A program made the position numbers and the translations under genes. This document shows, one piece after another, positions 4,931 through 6,186 of a stretch of DNA of 6,186 nucleotides (position 1 is the stretch's first letter; every line of letters starts with the position of its first letter). Under the pieces are notes generated by a model. That model searched no databases. It worked only from the letters and a program-made list of their open reading frames with translations, and was not told the origin of the DNA. The stretch comes from Aeromicrobium sp. (GTDB taxonomy: Bacteria > Actinomycetota > Actinomycetes > Propionibacteriales > Nocardioidaceae), in NCBI GenBank assembly GCA_023254755.1, contig JALRKU010000301.1, positions 1-6,186 on the forward strand. The letters are read 5' to 3'.

Positions 4931-6186
4931 CGCCGCAGGTCCACGATCGTCGACGCGATGGTGGCCGCGACGGCAGTCGCGAAGGTCTCGGGGGTGTCGT
5001 CGTCGTGCTCGGGCACGACGTGGTGGACCGTGCCGGCGTGCAGGAGGTCGATCGCAGCGACCCGCTGGGCCTCGGCCAGCTCGGCCGCGTGCTCGAGGTC
5101 GCCGTGCACGATCGCCGACGCGCCCTCGGGGGGCAGCGGCGAGAGCCAGGAGTTCTCGGCGGCCACGACGACGTCGGCGGGCAGCAGCGCCAGCGCGCCA
5201 CCGCCGCAGCCCTGGCCGATCAGCACCGAGACCGTAGGGACCCGCATCGTGGACATCCAGGAGATGCACCGTGCGATCTCGCCGGCGATGGCCCCCTCCT
5301 CGGCCTCGGGCGACAGCTCGGCGCCGGGCGTGTCGATGATCGAGACCAGCGGCAGCCGCAGCTCGTTGGCCAGTCGCATCCCCCGGCGGGCCTCGCGCAG
5401 CGCCGCCGGGCCCATCGGCGTGGCCGGAGTCTGCTTGGTGCGGTCCTGGCCGATGACGACGCAGGGCTGGCCGTCGAGGCGGGTGAGCGCGACGAGCATC
5501 GCGCTGTCGCGCTCACCCTTCTCCGTGCCCTGCAGTCGCACGGTCGCGTCGCTGCCGTAGCGCAGCACCTCGCGCACGCCGGGTCGTCCCGGACGGCGGG
5601 TGATCTGGATCGTGTCCCACGTCGACCGGCGGCGGACCGTCGTGCCCGGCCGCGTGGGGCGCGTGCGCTCGCTGGGCGGGTCGACCAGGATGCTCAGGGC
5701 CCGGTCGACGAGCGTCGGCAGCTCGTCGGGCAGCACGACGGCGTCGATGATGCCGCGGTGGGCCAGGTTCTCCGACGTCTGCACGTTCGGGGGGAACGGG
5801 CGGCCGTTGAGCAGCTCGTAGACCTTGGGGCCCAGGAAGCCGACGAGGGCGCCGGGCTCGGCGATCGTGATGTGCCCCAGCGAGCCCCACGACGCGAACA
5901 CGCCGCCGGTCGTGGGGTGCCGCAGGTACACCAGGTACGGCAGCCCCGCGGCGCGATGGTCCATCAGCGCCCGCGAGATGTCGATCATGTGCACGAAGGC
6001 GGGCGTGCCCTCCTGCATGCGGGTGCCACCCGACGCGGTGGACGCGAGCAGCGGCAGGCCCTCCGCCGTCGCGCGCCGCACGGCGGACACGATGCGGTCG
6101 GCGGCGGCCTGGCCGATCGAGCCGGCGAGGAAGCCGACCTCGTTGACCACGAAGGCGACCGCGCGACCGTTCACGGTGCCGCGACC
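4927..6186 (-). CDS. Acyl-/acetyl-CoA carboxylase carboxyltransferase, fused AccD+AccA type, AccD3-like (partial, N-terminus cut off)
   Basis: The frame is open from base 6186 down to TGA at 4929-4927, giving 419 visible residues; the start is outside the window (a GTG at 6174 is internal). The protein has two crotonase-fold halves. The first, beta-like half has SGGTRMQEG (52-60), PTTGG (91-95) and AEPGALVGFLGP (109-120). An Arg/Pro-rich linker lies near 165-205. The second, alpha-like half has IDTPGA (284-289), the glycine-rich oxyanion loop GQGCGGGALALLPAD (324-338) and LSPLPPEGASAI (348-359), all as in E. coli AccA. Such fusions move carboxyl from carboxybiotin to an acyl-CoA, usually acetyl-CoA to malonyl-CoA. 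Its closest named relative from memory is M. tuberculosis AccD3 (Rv0904c, about 495 aa), implying some 75 residues missing. Whether an AccD-type zinc ribbon is present cannot be seen. No biotin carboxylase or carrier gene lies in the window. It precedes mshD in one operon. Confidence 0.93.
   Translation of the reverse strand, partial: GRGTVNGRAVAFVVNEVGFLAGSIGQAAADRIVSAVRRATAEGLPLLASTASGGTRMQEGTPAFVHMIDISRALMDHRAAGLPYLVYLRHPTTGGVFASWGSLGHITIAEPGALVGFLGPKVYELLNGRPFPPNVQTSENLAHRGIIDAVVLPDELPTLVDRALSILVDPPSERTRPTRPGTTVRRRSTWDTIQITRRPGRPGVREVLRYGSDATVRLQGTEKGERDSAMLVALTRLDGQPCVVIGQDRTKQTPATPMGPAALREARRGMRLANELRLPLVSIIDTPGAELSPEAEEGAIAGEIARCISWMSTMRVPTVSVLIGQGCGGGALALLPADVVVAAENSWLSPLPPEGASAIVHGDLEHAAELAEAQRVAAIDLLHAGTVHHVVPEHDDDTPETFATAVAATIASTIVDLRR

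Noticed and set aside
4931..5269. Longer mshD reading frame beginning at 5269
   Set aside because: The added sequence is an out-of-frame translation of the carboxyltransferase C-terminus. MshD homology starts only after ATG 4930.
4172..5560. Plus-strand open frame (462 codons) opposite mshD and the carboxyltransferase
   Set aside because: Low-complexity Arg/Ala composition with no motifs, and it is antisense to two confidently identified genes. It is a G/C-bias shadow.
1..6186. tRNA or other RNA genes, CRISPR repeats, transposase genes, attachment sites or phage genes
   Set aside because: Gaps are 75 bases or less and are filled by promoters; no direct repeats, clover-leaf pattern or mobile-element protein motifs were seen.

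Overview
The window looks like ordinary chromosomal DNA from a high-GC actinobacterium. The strongest taxonomic clue is a clear mycothiol synthase (mshD): mycothiol is made essentially only by Actinobacteria. Third-codon G/C bias, compact spacing and a fused AccD/AccA-type carboxyltransferase agree with this. A Nocardioides/Aeromicrobium-like relative is a guess, not something shown here. I see no mobile element, phage, CRISPR array, RNA gene or large repeat.

Layout. On the minus strand at the left edge is the start of a cysteine-rich conserved protein (1-507, C-terminus outside the window). Divergent from it, on the plus strand, come a Ppx/GppA phosphatase (549-1460), a xylose-isomerase-like TIM-barrel protein (1536-2321), a LysE/RhtB-family exporter (2338-2979) and a LipN-like alpha/beta hydrolase (3050-4099). 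Facing them on the minus strand is a two-gene operon: an AccD3-like two-domain carboxyltransferase (6186 down to 4927, N-terminus outside the window), then mshD (4930 down to 4121), joined by a 4-base ATGA overlap. The two blocks converge with only 21 bases between their stop codons. No gene-free stretch exceeds 75 bases.

How they may work together. The cysteine-rich gene, ppx and TIM-barrel gene match, from memory, the order Rv0495c, Rv0496, (Rv0497), Rv0498 in Mycobacterium tuberculosis, so this is probably an old conserved actinobacterial neighbourhood lacking the Rv0497-type membrane gene. Exporter and esterase look like independently transcribed neighbours. The minus-strand pair shares acetyl-CoA: the carboxyltransferase family works on acyl-CoA and MshD uses acetyl-CoA as acetyl donor.

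Most notable: all five genes whose 5' ends lie in the window and that are not overlapped by an upstream gene have a TAnnnT hexamer 6-7 bases before the start codon and little or no Shine-Dalgarno sequence. This is the layout of leaderless mRNAs. It also decides the start codons and places two back-to-back promoters in a 41-base gap, where the -10 element of one sits at the -35 position of the other. I found no undescribed multi-gene system; the interesting points are regulatory layout, an endonuclease-IV-like metal ligand set in the TIM-barrel protein, and the mshD/carboxyltransferase coupling.
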